From assembly GCA_036496585.1 (NCBI GenBank), contig DASXLB010000024.1, forward strand, positions 1 through 64,000: a stretch of 64,000 nucleotides of DNA, read 5' to 3'. The notes under the pieces were generated by a model. The model saw only the letters and a program-made list of their open reading frames with translations, searched no databases and was not told the origin of the DNA. This document shows positions 31,270 to 39,798 of the stretch, in pieces (the first letter of the stretch is position 1; each line of letters starts with the position of its first letter). Source of the DNA: Vicinamibacterales bacterium. GTDB taxonomy: Bacteria; Acidobacteriota; Vicinamibacteria; Vicinamibacterales; 2-12-FULL-66-21. The position numbers and the translations under genes are program-made.

Positions 31270-34200
31270 ATGTGGATCGTTCGTATAGCGCTGAATCGCC
31301 CTTACACGTTCGTCGTGATGGCGATCGCGATCCTCTTCGTCGGCCCGCTCGCCATCATGCGGACCCCGACCGACATCTTCCCCAACATCAACATCCCCGT
31401 CGTCACGGCGGTGTGGCAGTACAGCGGCATGTCGGCCGACGAGATGGCCAACCGGATCGTCTCCGGCTTCGAGCGGGGCCTGACGACGACGGTCAACGAC
31501 ATCGAGCACATCGAGTCGCAGACGCTGCGCGGCATCTCGGTCGTCAAGATCTTCTTTCAGCCGGGCACCAAGACGGAGGCGGCGGTCGCACAGATTACGT
31601 CGATCTCGCAGTCGGCGGTGCGCTCCGACCCGCCGGGGACGAACCCGCCGTTCATCATCACGTATAACGCGTCGAGCGTGCCGGTCCTGCAGCTCGGGCT
31701 CTCGGGCCAGGGCCTCTCCGAGCAGCAGCTCTACGACATCGGCGTCAACTATCTGCGCGTGCAGCTGGCGACGGTGCAGGGCGCGTCGATCCCGAACCCC
31801 TACGGCGGCAAGCAGGCGCAGGTTCAGATCGATCTCGATCCCGAGGCGCTCAAGTCGACGGGGCTGACGCCGGTCGACGTCGTCAACGCCGTCGCCAACC
31901 AGAACCTGATCCTGCCGGGCGGCACGTCGAAGATCGGCGGCACCGAGTACGACGTCCGCATGCACGGCAGCCCCGACACCGTCGAGGAGCTGAACGACCT
32001 GCCGGTGCGGACGGGGGACACGCCGATCTACATCCGCGACGTCGCCCACGTCCGCAACGGCTATCCGCCGCAGACCAACATCATCCGCGTCAACGGCCAG
32101 CGCGCGACGATGGTCTCGATCATGAAGACGGGCTCGGCCTCGACGCTCGACATCATCGACAACGTCAAGGCGCAGCTGCCGACGATCGCCGCCAGCCTGC
32201 CGCCGACGCTCGAGATCCGCAAGATGGCGGACCAGTCGGTGTTCGTGCGCGCCTCGATCCAGGGAGTCATCCGCGAGGCGGTCGTCGCCGCCGCCCTGAC
32301 CGCGATCATGATCCTGGTCTTCCTCGGCAGCTGGCGCAGCACGATCATCATCGCGGTCTCGATTCCGCTGTCGATCCTGACGTCGATCATCGTGCTGAGC
32401 GCGCTCGGCGAGACGATCAACATCATGACGCTCGGCGGCCTGGCCCTCGCGGTCGGCATCCTGGTCGACGACGCGACGGTGGCGATCGAGAACATCAACA
32501 CCCACCTCGAAGCCGGCAAGGAGCTGGAACCGTCGATTCTCGACGGCGCCCAGCAGATCGCGATCCCGGCGTTCGTGTCGACGCTGTGCATCTGCATCGT
32601 CTTCGTGCCGATGTTCTTCCTCACCGGCGTGGCGCGCTACCTGTTCGTGCCGATGGCGGAAGCGGTGGTCTTCGCGATGCTCGCCTCGTACGTGCTGTCG
32701 CGGACGCTGGTGCCGACGATGGCGAAGTACCTGCTCAAGGCGCACCAGGAGCACGGCCACGCCGTGTCGCGCAACCCGTTCGTGCGCGCGCAGCAGGCGC
32801 TCGACCACGGCTTCGTCTACCTGCGCGACGCCTACCGGCGGACACTCGCCGCCTGTCTGACACGGCGCGGCCTGTTCGCGGCGGCGTTCCTCGCGCTCTG
32901 CGGGCTGTCGTTCCTGCTGGTGCCGTGGGTCGGGCAGGACTTCTTCCCGGCCGTCGACAGCGGTCAGTTCAAGCTGCACCTCCGGGCGCCGACCGGCACC
33001 CGCATCGAGGAGACGGCGCTCCTCTGCGATCAGGTCGACGAGGCGATCCGCGATGTCGTCCCGAAGAAGCAGCTCGAGAGCCTGGTCGACAACGTCGGGC
33101 TGCCCTACAGCGGTCTCAACCTCTCATACTCGAACTCGGCGCCGATCGGCGCCGGCGACGCCGACATCATGGTGGCGCTCGCCGAGGATCACGAACCGAC
33201 GGCGAAGTACATCCACGATCTCCGCGTCGAGCTCAACCGCCGCTTCCCCGGCGTCCAGTTCTCCTTCATCCCGTCCGACATCGTCAGCCAGATCCTCAGC
33301 TTCGGGCTGCCGGCGCCGATCGACGTGCAGGTGATCGGGCGCAACCAGGACGCCAACCGCAAATTCGCGGGCGATCTCGCGGCGAAGATGACGCGGGTGC
33401 CGGGGATCGTCGACCTGCGCGTCCACCAGGTCGCCAACGAACCGGCGCTCGAAGTGGACGTCGACCGCACGCAGGCGGCGCAGCTCGGGCTGACCCAGCG
33501 CGACGTCGCCAACAACCTGCTCGTCTCGCTGAGCGGCAGCGGCCAGACGTCGCCGACGTTCTGGCTGAATCCCACGAGCGGCATCAGCTACGCGATCAGT
33601 ACGATGACGCCGCAGTACCGAATGGACTCGCTGAACGACCTGAACACGATTCCGATCACCGCCGGTGAAGGCATGCAGCCGCTGCTCGAGAGCGTGGCGA
33701 CGGTCCATCGCGAAGCAGGCCCCGCCGTCGTCTCGCACTACAACGTGCAGCCGGTCATCGACATCTACGGCTCGGTGCAGGGACGCGACCTGGGCGGCGT
33801 CGCCAAGGACATCCAGCCGATTATCGACGCGGCGCAGAAGACGCTGCCGCGCGGATCGTCGATCGTCGTCCGCGGGACGATCGAGACGATGCGGACGTCG
33901 TTTCTCGGGCTGCTCGCCGGTCTGGCGCTCGCCATCGTGCTCGTCTACCTGCTGATCGTCGTGAACTTCCAGTCGTGGCTCGATCCGTTCATCATCATTT
34001 CCGCGCTGCCGGCGGCGCTCGCCGGCATCGTCTGGATGCTGTTCCTGTCACACACGACGCTGAGCGTGCCGGCGCTCACCGGAGCGATAATGTGCATGGG
34101 CGTGGCGACCGCAAACAGCATTCTCGTCGTGAGCTTCGCGAAGGACGAACTGGAGCGCGGGCAGTCGGCCTTCGACGCGGCGCTCGAGGCCGGCTTCGGC

Positions 34201-34419
34201 CGCTTCCGTCCGGTGTTGATGACGGCGCTCGCGATGATCATCGGCATGGTGCCGATGGCGCTCGGCTTCGGCGAAGGCGGCGAGCAGAACGCGCCGCTCG
34301 GCCGCGCCGTCATCGGCGGCCTGTCGCTGGCGACCGTCGCGACGCTGTTCTTCGTGCCGGCGGTGTTCGCGCTGCTGCACCGGCACACCCGCGTCGCGCG
34401 GACGGAGGTGGCGTCGTGA
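31270..34419 (+). CDS. RND efflux pump inner-membrane transporter (HAE1/AcrB type)
   Basis: Proton-driven drug/lipophile exporter of 1049 residues, the usual size. Topology is standard: TM1, a large periplasmic loop, TM2-6, second loop, TM7-12. The proton-relay motif GILVDDATVAIENI in TM4 has the two Asp of hydrophobic-substrate RND pumps, unlike the metal-ion class. The C-terminal GAIMCMGVATANSILVVSFAKDE is the matching repeat. It is followed by the adaptor and outer-membrane genes with GTGA overlaps, giving a complete tripartite pump with the transporter gene first. No local regulator gene is adjacent. Confidence 0.93.
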   Translation: MWIVRIALNRPYTFVVMAIAILFVGPLAIMRTPTDIFPNINIPVVTAVWQYSGMSADEMANRIVSGFERGLTTTVNDIEHIESQTLRGISVVKIFFQPGTKTEAAVAQITSISQSAVRSDPPGTNPPFIITYNASSVPVLQLGLSGQGLSEQQLYDIGVNYLRVQLATVQGASIPNPYGGKQAQVQIDLDPEALKSTGLTPVDVVNAVANQNLILPGGTSKIGGTEYDVRMHGSPDTVEELNDLPVRTGDTPIYIRDVAHVRNGYPPQTNIIRVNGQRATMVSIMKTGSASTLDIIDNVKAQLPTIAASLPPTLEIRKMADQSVFVRASIQGVIREAVVAAALTAIMILVFLGSWRSTIIIAVSIPLSILTSIIVLSALGETINIMTLGGLALAVGILVDDATVAIENINTHLEAGKELEPSILDGAQQIAIPAFVSTLCICIVFVPMFFLTGVARYLFVPMAEAVVFAMLASYVLSRTLVPTMAKYLLKAHQEHGHAVSRNPFVRAQQALDHGFVYLRDAYRRTLAACLTRRGLFAAAFLALCGLSFLLVPWVGQDFFPAVDSGQFKLHLRAPTGTRIEETALLCDQVDEAIRDVVPKKQLESLVDNVGLPYSGLNLSYSNSAPIGAGDADIMVALAEDHEPTAKYIHDLRVELNRRFPGVQFSFIPSDIVSQILSFGLPAPIDVQVIGRNQDANRKFAGDLAAKMTRVPGIVDLRVHQVANEPALEVDVDRTQAAQLGLTQRDVANNLLVSLSGSGQTSPTFWLNPTSGISYAISTMTPQYRMDSLNDLNTIPITAGEGMQPLLESVATVHREAGPAVVSHYNVQPVIDIYGSVQGRDLGGVAKDIQPIIDAAQKTLPRGSSIVVRGTIETMRTSFLGLLAGLALAIVLVYLLIVVNFQSWLDPFIIISALPAALAGIVWMLFLSHTTLSVPALTGAIMCMGVATANSILVVSFAKDELERGQSAFDAALEAGFGRFRPVLMTALAMIIGMVPMALGFGEGGEQNAPLGRAVIGGLSLATVATLFFVPAVFALLHRHTRVARTEVAS

Positions 34420-35588
34420 GCGCTGTCGCACCCGAGACCGCGCCGCGCCGCTCATCGCGCGGGGCGCTGATTGCCGTCGTCGTGATCGTCGCGGCTGCGG
34501 CGATGTCGGCGGCGTGGGGCATCAGCTCACGCGAGAAGGCGCTCACCGATCTCACCAAGGAGACGCACGACGCGGCGGTCGTCACCGTCGCGGTGACGCA
34601 TCCGGCGAAAGGGTCGGCCGCCGAGGAGGTCACCCTGCCGGGCAACATCCAGGCGTTCACCGACGCGGCGATCTTCGCGCGGACCTCCGGCTACCTGAAG
34701 GCGCGCCACGCCGACATCGGGTCGCGCGTCAAGGCCGGGCAGATGCTCGCCGAAATCGACACGCCGGAAGTCGACCAGCAGCTGCTGCAGGCGCGCGCCG
34801 ATCTCGCCAGCGCCCAGGCCAACGCCAAGCTCGCCAAGACGACCTCCGACCGCTACGAAGACCTGATGAAGAGCGACTCGGTGTCGCGGCAGGATCTCGA
34901 CAACGCGCAGGGGAACTACGAAGCCAAGCAGGCGGCGGTGCTCTCGGCCGACGCCAACGTCAAGCGCCTCGAGGCGATGCAGAAGTTCCGCGTCGTCTAC
35001 GCGCCGTTCGACGGCGTGATCACCGCGCGCAACATCGACATCGGCGCGCTCATTCCCGCCGGCTCCGGCGCCAAAGAGATGTTCCACATCGCCGCGGTCG
35101 GTCGGCTGCGGATCTTCATCAACGTGCCGCAGACCTATACCTCGGCGATCAAGATCGGCACCGAGGCCGAGATCGAGATCCAGAACATGCCGGGGCGCAC
35201 CTTCACCGGCAAGACGGCGCGCACGGCGCAGTCGATCGACCCGAACTCGCGCACCCTGCTGACCGAGATCGATCTCGACAATCCGCGCGGCGAGATCCTG
35301 CCGGGTTCGTTCGCGCAGGTCCATCTCAAGCTGCCCACCGACGCGACGACGTTCCGCGTGCCGGTGAACACGATGATCTTCCGCTCGGAAGGGATGCGGC
35401 TGGCGGTCGTCAAGAACGGCGTCGTCTCGCTGGTGCCGGTGCAGATCGGCCGCGACTTCGGCACGACGATCGAGATCGTGTCGGGCCTCAAGGGCAGCGA
35501 GTCGATCGTCGTCAATCCGCCGGACTCGCTGGCCGACGGCCAGTCGGTCGCGGTGGCGGCGCCCGAGCCCAAGAAGCCGCAGCCGTGA
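34416..35588 (+). CDS. RND pump periplasmic adaptor (membrane fusion protein)
   Basis: A 390-residue HlyD/AcrA-family adaptor joining the inner-membrane pump to the outer-membrane channel. One N-terminal anchor (ALIAVVVIVAAAAMSAAW). A split lipoyl domain surrounds an alpha-hairpin: LPGNIQAFTDAAIFARTSGY and VVYAPFDGVITARNIDIGAL, with LLQARADLASAQANAKLAK between. The beta-barrel follows with PGRTFTGKTARTAQSIDPNS. GTG 34416 overlaps the upstream stop (GTGA). Pro/Lys-rich C-terminus (EPKKPQP). Confidence 0.92.
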   Translation: MSAVAPETAPRRSSRGALIAVVVIVAAAAMSAAWGISSREKALTDLTKETHDAAVVTVAVTHPAKGSAAEEVTLPGNIQAFTDAAIFARTSGYLKARHADIGSRVKAGQMLAEIDTPEVDQQLLQARADLASAQANAKLAKTTSDRYEDLMKSDSVSRQDLDNAQGNYEAKQAAVLSADANVKRLEAMQKFRVVYAPFDGVITARNIDIGALIPAGSGAKEMFHIAAVGRLRIFINVPQTYTSAIKIGTEAEIEIQNMPGRTFTGKTARTAQSIDPNSRTLLTEIDLDNPRGEILPGSFAQVHLKLPTDATTFRVPVNTMIFRSEGMRLAVVKNGVVSLVPVQIGRDFGTTIEIVSGLKGSESIVVNPPDSLADGQSVAVAAPEPKKPQP

Positions 35589-37021
35589 CTCCCCTTCGCG
35601 CCGCGTTCCCTCGGCGCTTCCGGGCACGAGGCCCCGCGCTGATCGTCGCCGTCGGCTGGCTGGTCACGGGCTGCACCGCAAAAACGCCGGAGCCGCCCAG
35701 GCTCGAGCCGCTGCCGGCGGCGTTCAAGGAGAACGCCGACTGGAAGGCCGCGAATCCGGCCGACCAGATCGCCCGCGGCGCGTGGTGGGAAGCCTTCCAG
35801 GATCCCCAGCTCGACGAGCTCGAAGCGAAGATCGACGTCTCCAACCAGACGCTGAAGGCGCAGCAGGCGCGCTTCGCGCAGGCGCGCGCCGCCGTGGCGA
35901 TCGCGGGATCGGCGAAATACCCGCTCATCACCTCGACGCCGGCGATCACCGCCGGCACGCAGTCGGGGAACCGGCCGAACGCGACGGTCCACCTGAACAC
36001 CAGCGACTTCATCCTGCCCGTCGACTTCTCCTACGAAGTCGACCTGTGGGGACGGGTACGGCAGAGCGTGGCGGCGGCGCGTGCCACCGCGCAGGCGAGC
36101 GCCGCCGACGTCGAGTTCGTCCGGCTCTCGCTGCACGCCGAGCTGGCGCTCGACTATTTCGAGCTGCGGTCGCTCGACGCCGAGCTGGCGCTCTTCAACG
36201 ACTCGGTGGCGGCGTTCCAGCGCGCGCTCGATCTGACGCGCAACCGCTACACCGGCGGCATCGCCTCGGCCGCCGATGTCGCGCTGGCGGAGACGCAGCT
36301 CGAGACGACACGCGCCCAGGCGATCGACACCGCGGCACAGCGCGCCGCGCTCGAGCACGCGATCGCCGTGCTGATCGGCGTGCCGCCGGCGTCGTTCCAG
36401 CTGGCGGTGGCGCCGCTGACGCAGTCGCCGCCGGAAATTCCTCCCGGCATCCCGTCGAATCTGCTCGAGCGGCGCCCCGACATCGCCGCCGCCGAGCGGC
36501 GCGTCGCGGCCGCCAGCGCCAACGTCGGCGTGGCCAATGCGGCGTTCTTCCCCAGGCTCGCGCTGACCGCGTCGGCCGGCCTCGAGAGCCGATCGCTCCT
36601 CAGCTGGGTGTCGGGGCTCAGCACGTTCTGGTCGGCCGGGCCCGCGGCCGTCATCACGCTGTTCGACGCCAATCGGCGGCACGCCGTCAGCGACCAGGCG
36701 ATGGCCGCGTTCGACGAGTCGGTCGCCGACTACCAGGACACGATCCTGCGGTCGCTGCAGGACGTGGAAGACAGCCTCGCCGCCTTGCGCGTGCTCCGCG
36801 ACGAGGCCGGCGTCCAGGACGCGGCCGTGGCGGCGGCGCAGCGCTCGCTGACCCTGGCGACCAACCGCTATCGGGGCGGCGTCGCCACCTATCTCGAAGT
36901 GATCGCCGCGCAGAGCGCGACGCTCAACAACCAGCGGGCGGCGCTTTCGGTGCAGTCGCGGCGGATCACGACGAGCGTGCTGTTGATCAAGGCGCTCGGC
37001 GGAGGCTGGACCACGCCGTGA
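35585..37021 (+). CDS. Outer-membrane efflux lipoprotein (NodT/OprM family)
   Basis: Outer-membrane channel of the tripartite pump, 478 residues. The GTG start overlaps the adaptor stop. The lipoprotein signal ends LVTGCTAKTPE. Typical OEP features: WWEAFQDPQLDELEAK, EVDLWGRVRQSVAAARA, LLERRPDIAAAERRVAAA, and the second OEP repeat TNRYRGGVATYLEVIAAQ. Two OEP repeats of the expected length are present, so the channel is complete. Its stop overlaps the GTG of the DUF1684 gene. Confidence 0.92.
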   Translation: MTPLRAAFPRRFRARGPALIVAVGWLVTGCTAKTPEPPRLEPLPAAFKENADWKAANPADQIARGAWWEAFQDPQLDELEAKIDVSNQTLKAQQARFAQARAAVAIAGSAKYPLITSTPAITAGTQSGNRPNATVHLNTSDFILPVDFSYEVDLWGRVRQSVAAARATAQASAADVEFVRLSLHAELALDYFELRSLDAELALFNDSVAAFQRALDLTRNRYTGGIASAADVALAETQLETTRAQAIDTAAQRAALEHAIAVLIGVPPASFQLAVAPLTQSPPEIPPGIPSNLLERRPDIAAAERRVAAASANVGVANAAFFPRLALTASAGLESRSLLSWVSGLSTFWSAGPAAVITLFDANRRHAVSDQAMAAFDESVADYQDTILRSLQDVEDSLAALRVLRDEAGVQDAAVAAAQRSLTLATNRYRGGVATYLEVIAAQSATLNNQRAALSVQSRRITTSVLLIKALGGGWTTP

Positions 37022-37626
37022 CGCGCGCCGCCGTGGTGGCCGCGCTGGCGCTGTCGCTCACGGGCATGCTCGCCTGCTCGACCGAGCCGCCGCCCTATGC
37101 CAGCCAGATCGCCGGCTGGCACGCCGAGAAGGATCGCTTCATGCGCGAGTCGTCCGATTCGCCGGTGCCGGCCGACCGGCGCGAGGCCTTTCCGCCGCTC
37201 ACCTACTTCCCGATCGATCCCGCATACCGCGTCCCGGCAATGCTGCACCCCGACGACGCGGGCAAGTCGATCGAGATGCTGACCTCGACGGGTCAACACC
37301 GGCAGATGCGGCGCGTCGGCACGCTCGCCTTTACGCTGAATGGCCACGCGCTCTCGCTGGGTGCGTTCGTCGAAGCCAACGAAGCCGACCTGCGGCGCCT
37401 GTTCGTGCCGTTCGGTGATCTCACCAACGGCCTCGAGACCTACAACGGCGGCCGCTACCTCGAGCTCGATCGTACGGCGACCGGCGTCTACGACCTGGAC
37501 TTCAACCGCGCCTTTCACCCGTTCTGCCTCTACAACTCGTCTTACGACTGCCCGTATCCTCCGCCGGAGAGCCGCCTGAGGTTCCCGGTCCGGGCAGGTG
37601 AACGGCTGGGCACCGCCCGTCACTGA
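37018..37626 (+). CDS. DUF1684 family lipoprotein
   Basis: A 202-residue exported protein (signal ending LTGMLACSTEP, lipobox). DUF1684 hallmarks are FPPLTYFPIDPAYRVPAM, ETYNGGRYLELDR and DFNRAFHPFCLYNSSYDCPY, followed by PRESRL-like PPESRLRFPVRAGE. The family is widespread and its function is unknown. GTG 37018 overlaps the stop of the efflux channel gene, so it is the fourth gene of that operon. The final 11 codons and downstream DNA are duplicated after the gene. Confidence 0.82.
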   Translation: MTRAAVVAALALSLTGMLACSTEPPPYASQIAGWHAEKDRFMRESSDSPVPADRREAFPPLTYFPIDPAYRVPAMLHPDDAGKSIEMLTSTGQHRQMRRVGTLAFTLNGHALSLGAFVEANEADLRRLFVPFGDLTNGLETYNGGRYLELDRTATGVYDLDFNRAFHPFCLYNSSYDCPYPPPESRLRFPVRAGERLGTARH

Positions 37627-37880
37627 GACGTGACCCCGTGCAACTGAAGCACGTTCGTTGCGCGGGCCTTCAGGCCCGCCCGCCCGGCATCACCGTGGCA
37701 GACCTGAAGGTCTGCGCTACACGGTCTGCGCTACACGGTGAAATTCCGCAGGTGAACGGCTGGGAACCGCGCGTCACCGAGACGTGACCCCGTGCAACTG
37801 AAGCACGTTCGTAGCGCGGGCCTTCAGGCCCGCCCGGCATCACCGTGGCCGACCTGAAGGTCTGGGCTACACGGTGAAAT
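37594..37880. repeat. Tandem duplication of the DUF1684 gene 3' end with palindromes
   Basis: Copy A (37594-37747) holds the last codons of the DUF1684 gene, its stop, and two palindromes: GCGGGCCTTCAGGCCCGC at 37662 and GCAGACCTGAAGGTCTGC at 37698. Copy B (37748-37880) repeats the same order, including GCGGGCCTTCAGGCCCGC at 37816. Copy A also has an internal 14-bp duplication of ACGGTCTGCGCTAC. No gene lies between 37627 and 37910. Confidence 0.85.
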
Positions 37881-37910
37881 CCGCTCTAAGCTTCGTGCGG
37901 AGCGTGAGCC

Positions 37911-38570
37911 GTGACGATTCAGGCGGTGGTGTTCGACTTCGACGGAGTGATCGCGGATTCCGAGCCGCTGCACCTCGACGCCTATCGCGCGTTGCTCGCG
38001 CCCCTCGGCATCGACCTCGACCAGGCGACCTACTGCGAGCGCTATCTCGGATACGACGACGAGGGGGCACTGCGGAAGATGGCCGAAGACTTCGGCCTGC
38101 GGCTCGACGGCGGGGAGATCGAGCGGCTCATCGTCGAGAAGGGCCGTGTGTTCGAGGGCCTGCTCGGCACGCGCGACGTGCTGTATCCGGAAGCCGCCGA
38201 GTGCGTGCGGCGGCTGGCCGCGGCATGGCCGGTCGGCGTGGCCTCGGGCGCGCTGCGCGCCGACATCGATCTGGTGCTGCGCGGCACCGGCCTCCAGCAT
38301 TTCTTCCGATTCATCGTCGCCGCCGGCGATACCGCGCAGACGAAGCCGGCGCCGGATCCCTATCTGCGGGCCGCCGACCTGCACGCCGTCGCGCCGTCGG
38401 CCTGCGTGGCGATCGAAGACTCGCACTGGGGCCTCGAGTCGGCCCGCGCAGCCGGCATGCGCACCATCGCCGTCACCCACACCTACCCGCGCGAGTCGCT
38501 CACCGGCCACGCCGATCGGGTCGTCGACTCCCTGGCCGAGATCACGCGCGACCTCGTCGCGCAGTTGTAG
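37911..38570 (+). CDS. HAD-family phosphatase (beta-phosphoglucomutase-like)
   Basis: A 219-residue cytoplasmic HAD hydrolase. Motif I is VVFDFDGVIADSEPLH with the nucleophilic Asp and the acid/base Asp two residues on. Motif II is VASGALRADI, motif III Lys is in AQTKPAPDPYL, and motif IV is AIEDSHWGLESARAAGM. The helical cap between motifs I and II is the C1 type of beta-phosphoglucomutase and phosphoglycolate phosphatases. Substrate not predictable. The start is GTG; it follows the duplicated palindromes and stands apart from the efflux operon. Confidence 0.88.
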   Translation: MTIQAVVFDFDGVIADSEPLHLDAYRALLAPLGIDLDQATYCERYLGYDDEGALRKMAEDFGLRLDGGEIERLIVEKGRVFEGLLGTRDVLYPEAAECVRRLAAAWPVGVASGALRADIDLVLRGTGLQHFFRFIVAAGDTAQTKPAPDPYLRAADLHAVAPSACVAIEDSHWGLESARAAGMRTIAVTHTYPRESLTGHADRVVDSLAEITRDLVAQL

Positions 38571-38633
38571 CGGCGGGCGACGGGCTGCATGTCGGCTGCG
38601 CTGACGCCGATACACACAGCTGTGCGACCACGC

Positions 38634-38639
38634 TACAAT
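38634..38639 (+). promoter_or_regulatory. -10 element TACAAT, six bases before a GTG start
   Basis: TACAAT ends 6 nt before the GTG at 38646, implying a leaderless mRNA starting at that GTG. It argues against the upstream ATG at 38589 as the start of the SirB1-like gene. Confidence 0.45.
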
Positions 38640-38645
38640 CGGGCC

Positions 38646-39566
38646 GTGCCTCTTCCCCTTGCCGGGCGGCTGCCGCAGATCACCGAGGACCTGCTGCGCG
38701 CGCTCGACGAGCCGGGACAGTCATTGGCGCCCGCGGCGCTCGCGATCGCGCGCGTCGAATACCCGTCGCTCGACGCGGCGCCCTATCTGCAGCGGCTCGA
38801 ACGGATGGGCGAGGCGGCCGAAGGGCGGCTGCAGCGCCAGGCGCAGGGAGGACTCGCCGCGCAGATCGCCACGCTCAACGCCTACCTCTTCGAGGAGCTC
38901 GGCTTCAGCGGCAACGCCGAGCGCTACGACGACCCGCGCAACAGCTTCCTCAATGAAGTGCTCGACCGGCGCCTCGGCATTCCGATCAGCCTGGCGGCCG
39001 TCTACCTCGAGATCGGCCGGCGCGGCGGCATGATGCTCGAAGGGGTCAATTTTCCCGGGCACTTCCTGGTGCGGGCGCCCGACACCGGCGAGGATCTGAT
39101 CGTCGATCCGTTCCACGGCGGCGCGCTGCTCTCGGAAGTCGACTGCCGACTGCTGCTGCGCGAGTACGTCGGCGACGAGAGCGCGTTCGATCGCACGCTG
39201 CTGGCCACGGCCACGCGCCAGCACATCGTCGTGCGCATGCTGGTGAACCTGAAACGGCTCTACGTGCGGATGCAATCGTTCCCGCAGGCGCGGGCCGTCG
39301 CCGACCTGCTGCTCGCGGTGGATCCGTCGGCGCTCTCGGAGCTGCGCGACCGCGGGCTGCTGGCGTATCACATGGAGGATTTCGCATCGGCGCTGCGCGA
39401 TCTCGAGGCGTATTTGCGGCTGATGCCCCGGCCGGAGTCGCCAATGGCTGAGCAGGACGAGGACGAAGACGTCAACGGGGACGGAGAGCAGCCATCCAGG
39501 TCCGAATCGGCGCAGATCTGGGAGCACGTGAAGACGCTCCGCAGACGCGTGGCGGGATTCAACTAG
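38646..39566 (+). CDS. SirB1-type transglutaminase-like/TPR protein
   Basis: About 306 residues from GTG 38646 (ATG 38589 would add 19). The central region FLNEVLDRRLGIPISLAAVYLEI followed by GVNFPGHFLVRAP is the signature of the SirB1/transglutaminase-like domain that lacks the catalytic Cys. A TPR-like segment follows (RDRGLLAYHMEDFASALRDLEAYL). The acidic tail (EQDEDEDVNGDGEQ) and a final WEHVKTLRRR complete it. The family is widespread in Proteobacteria and Acidobacteria with no agreed role. It stands alone between the HAD gene and a TonB receptor. Confidence 0.8.
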   Translation: MPLPLAGRLPQITEDLLRALDEPGQSLAPAALAIARVEYPSLDAAPYLQRLERMGEAAEGRLQRQAQGGLAAQIATLNAYLFEELGFSGNAERYDDPRNSFLNEVLDRRLGIPISLAAVYLEIGRRGGMMLEGVNFPGHFLVRAPDTGEDLIVDPFHGGALLSEVDCRLLLREYVGDESAFDRTLLATATRQHIVVRMLVNLKRLYVRMQSFPQARAVADLLLAVDPSALSELRDRGLLAYHMEDFASALRDLEAYLRLMPRPESPMAEQDEDEDVNGDGEQPSRSESAQIWEHVKTLRRRVAGFN

Positions 39567-39798
39567 ACCCCCTCGATTGGATGTCAGATCCAACCCCTTG
39601 AATACAGAGCGGACACAGTTCGGTTGCGTGACAATTCTGCGACAGTGGCGATCTCTGGAAGTGTCTTCGCTGCAATCACTTAAGCACTAGTCCCACCGCT
39701 CGTCCCGCGCCGCGAACACCGTCCGCGCGTGGCACCCGTCCTGCTATTTCCCTCCCCGTTACCTTCGGATCGTTCCTTTTCGTGGAGGCCAGAAAAAG
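39567..39798. other. 232-bp leader region of the second TonB receptor gene
   Basis: Non-coding, lower in GC than its flanks. It holds a Shine-Dalgarno GGAGG 10 nt before the ATG at 39799. A possible promoter lies in the AT-richer part near 39625 (TTGCGTGACAATTCTGCG). No clear hairpin terminator for the preceding gene and no riboswitch-like fold is recognisable. Confidence 0.4.
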
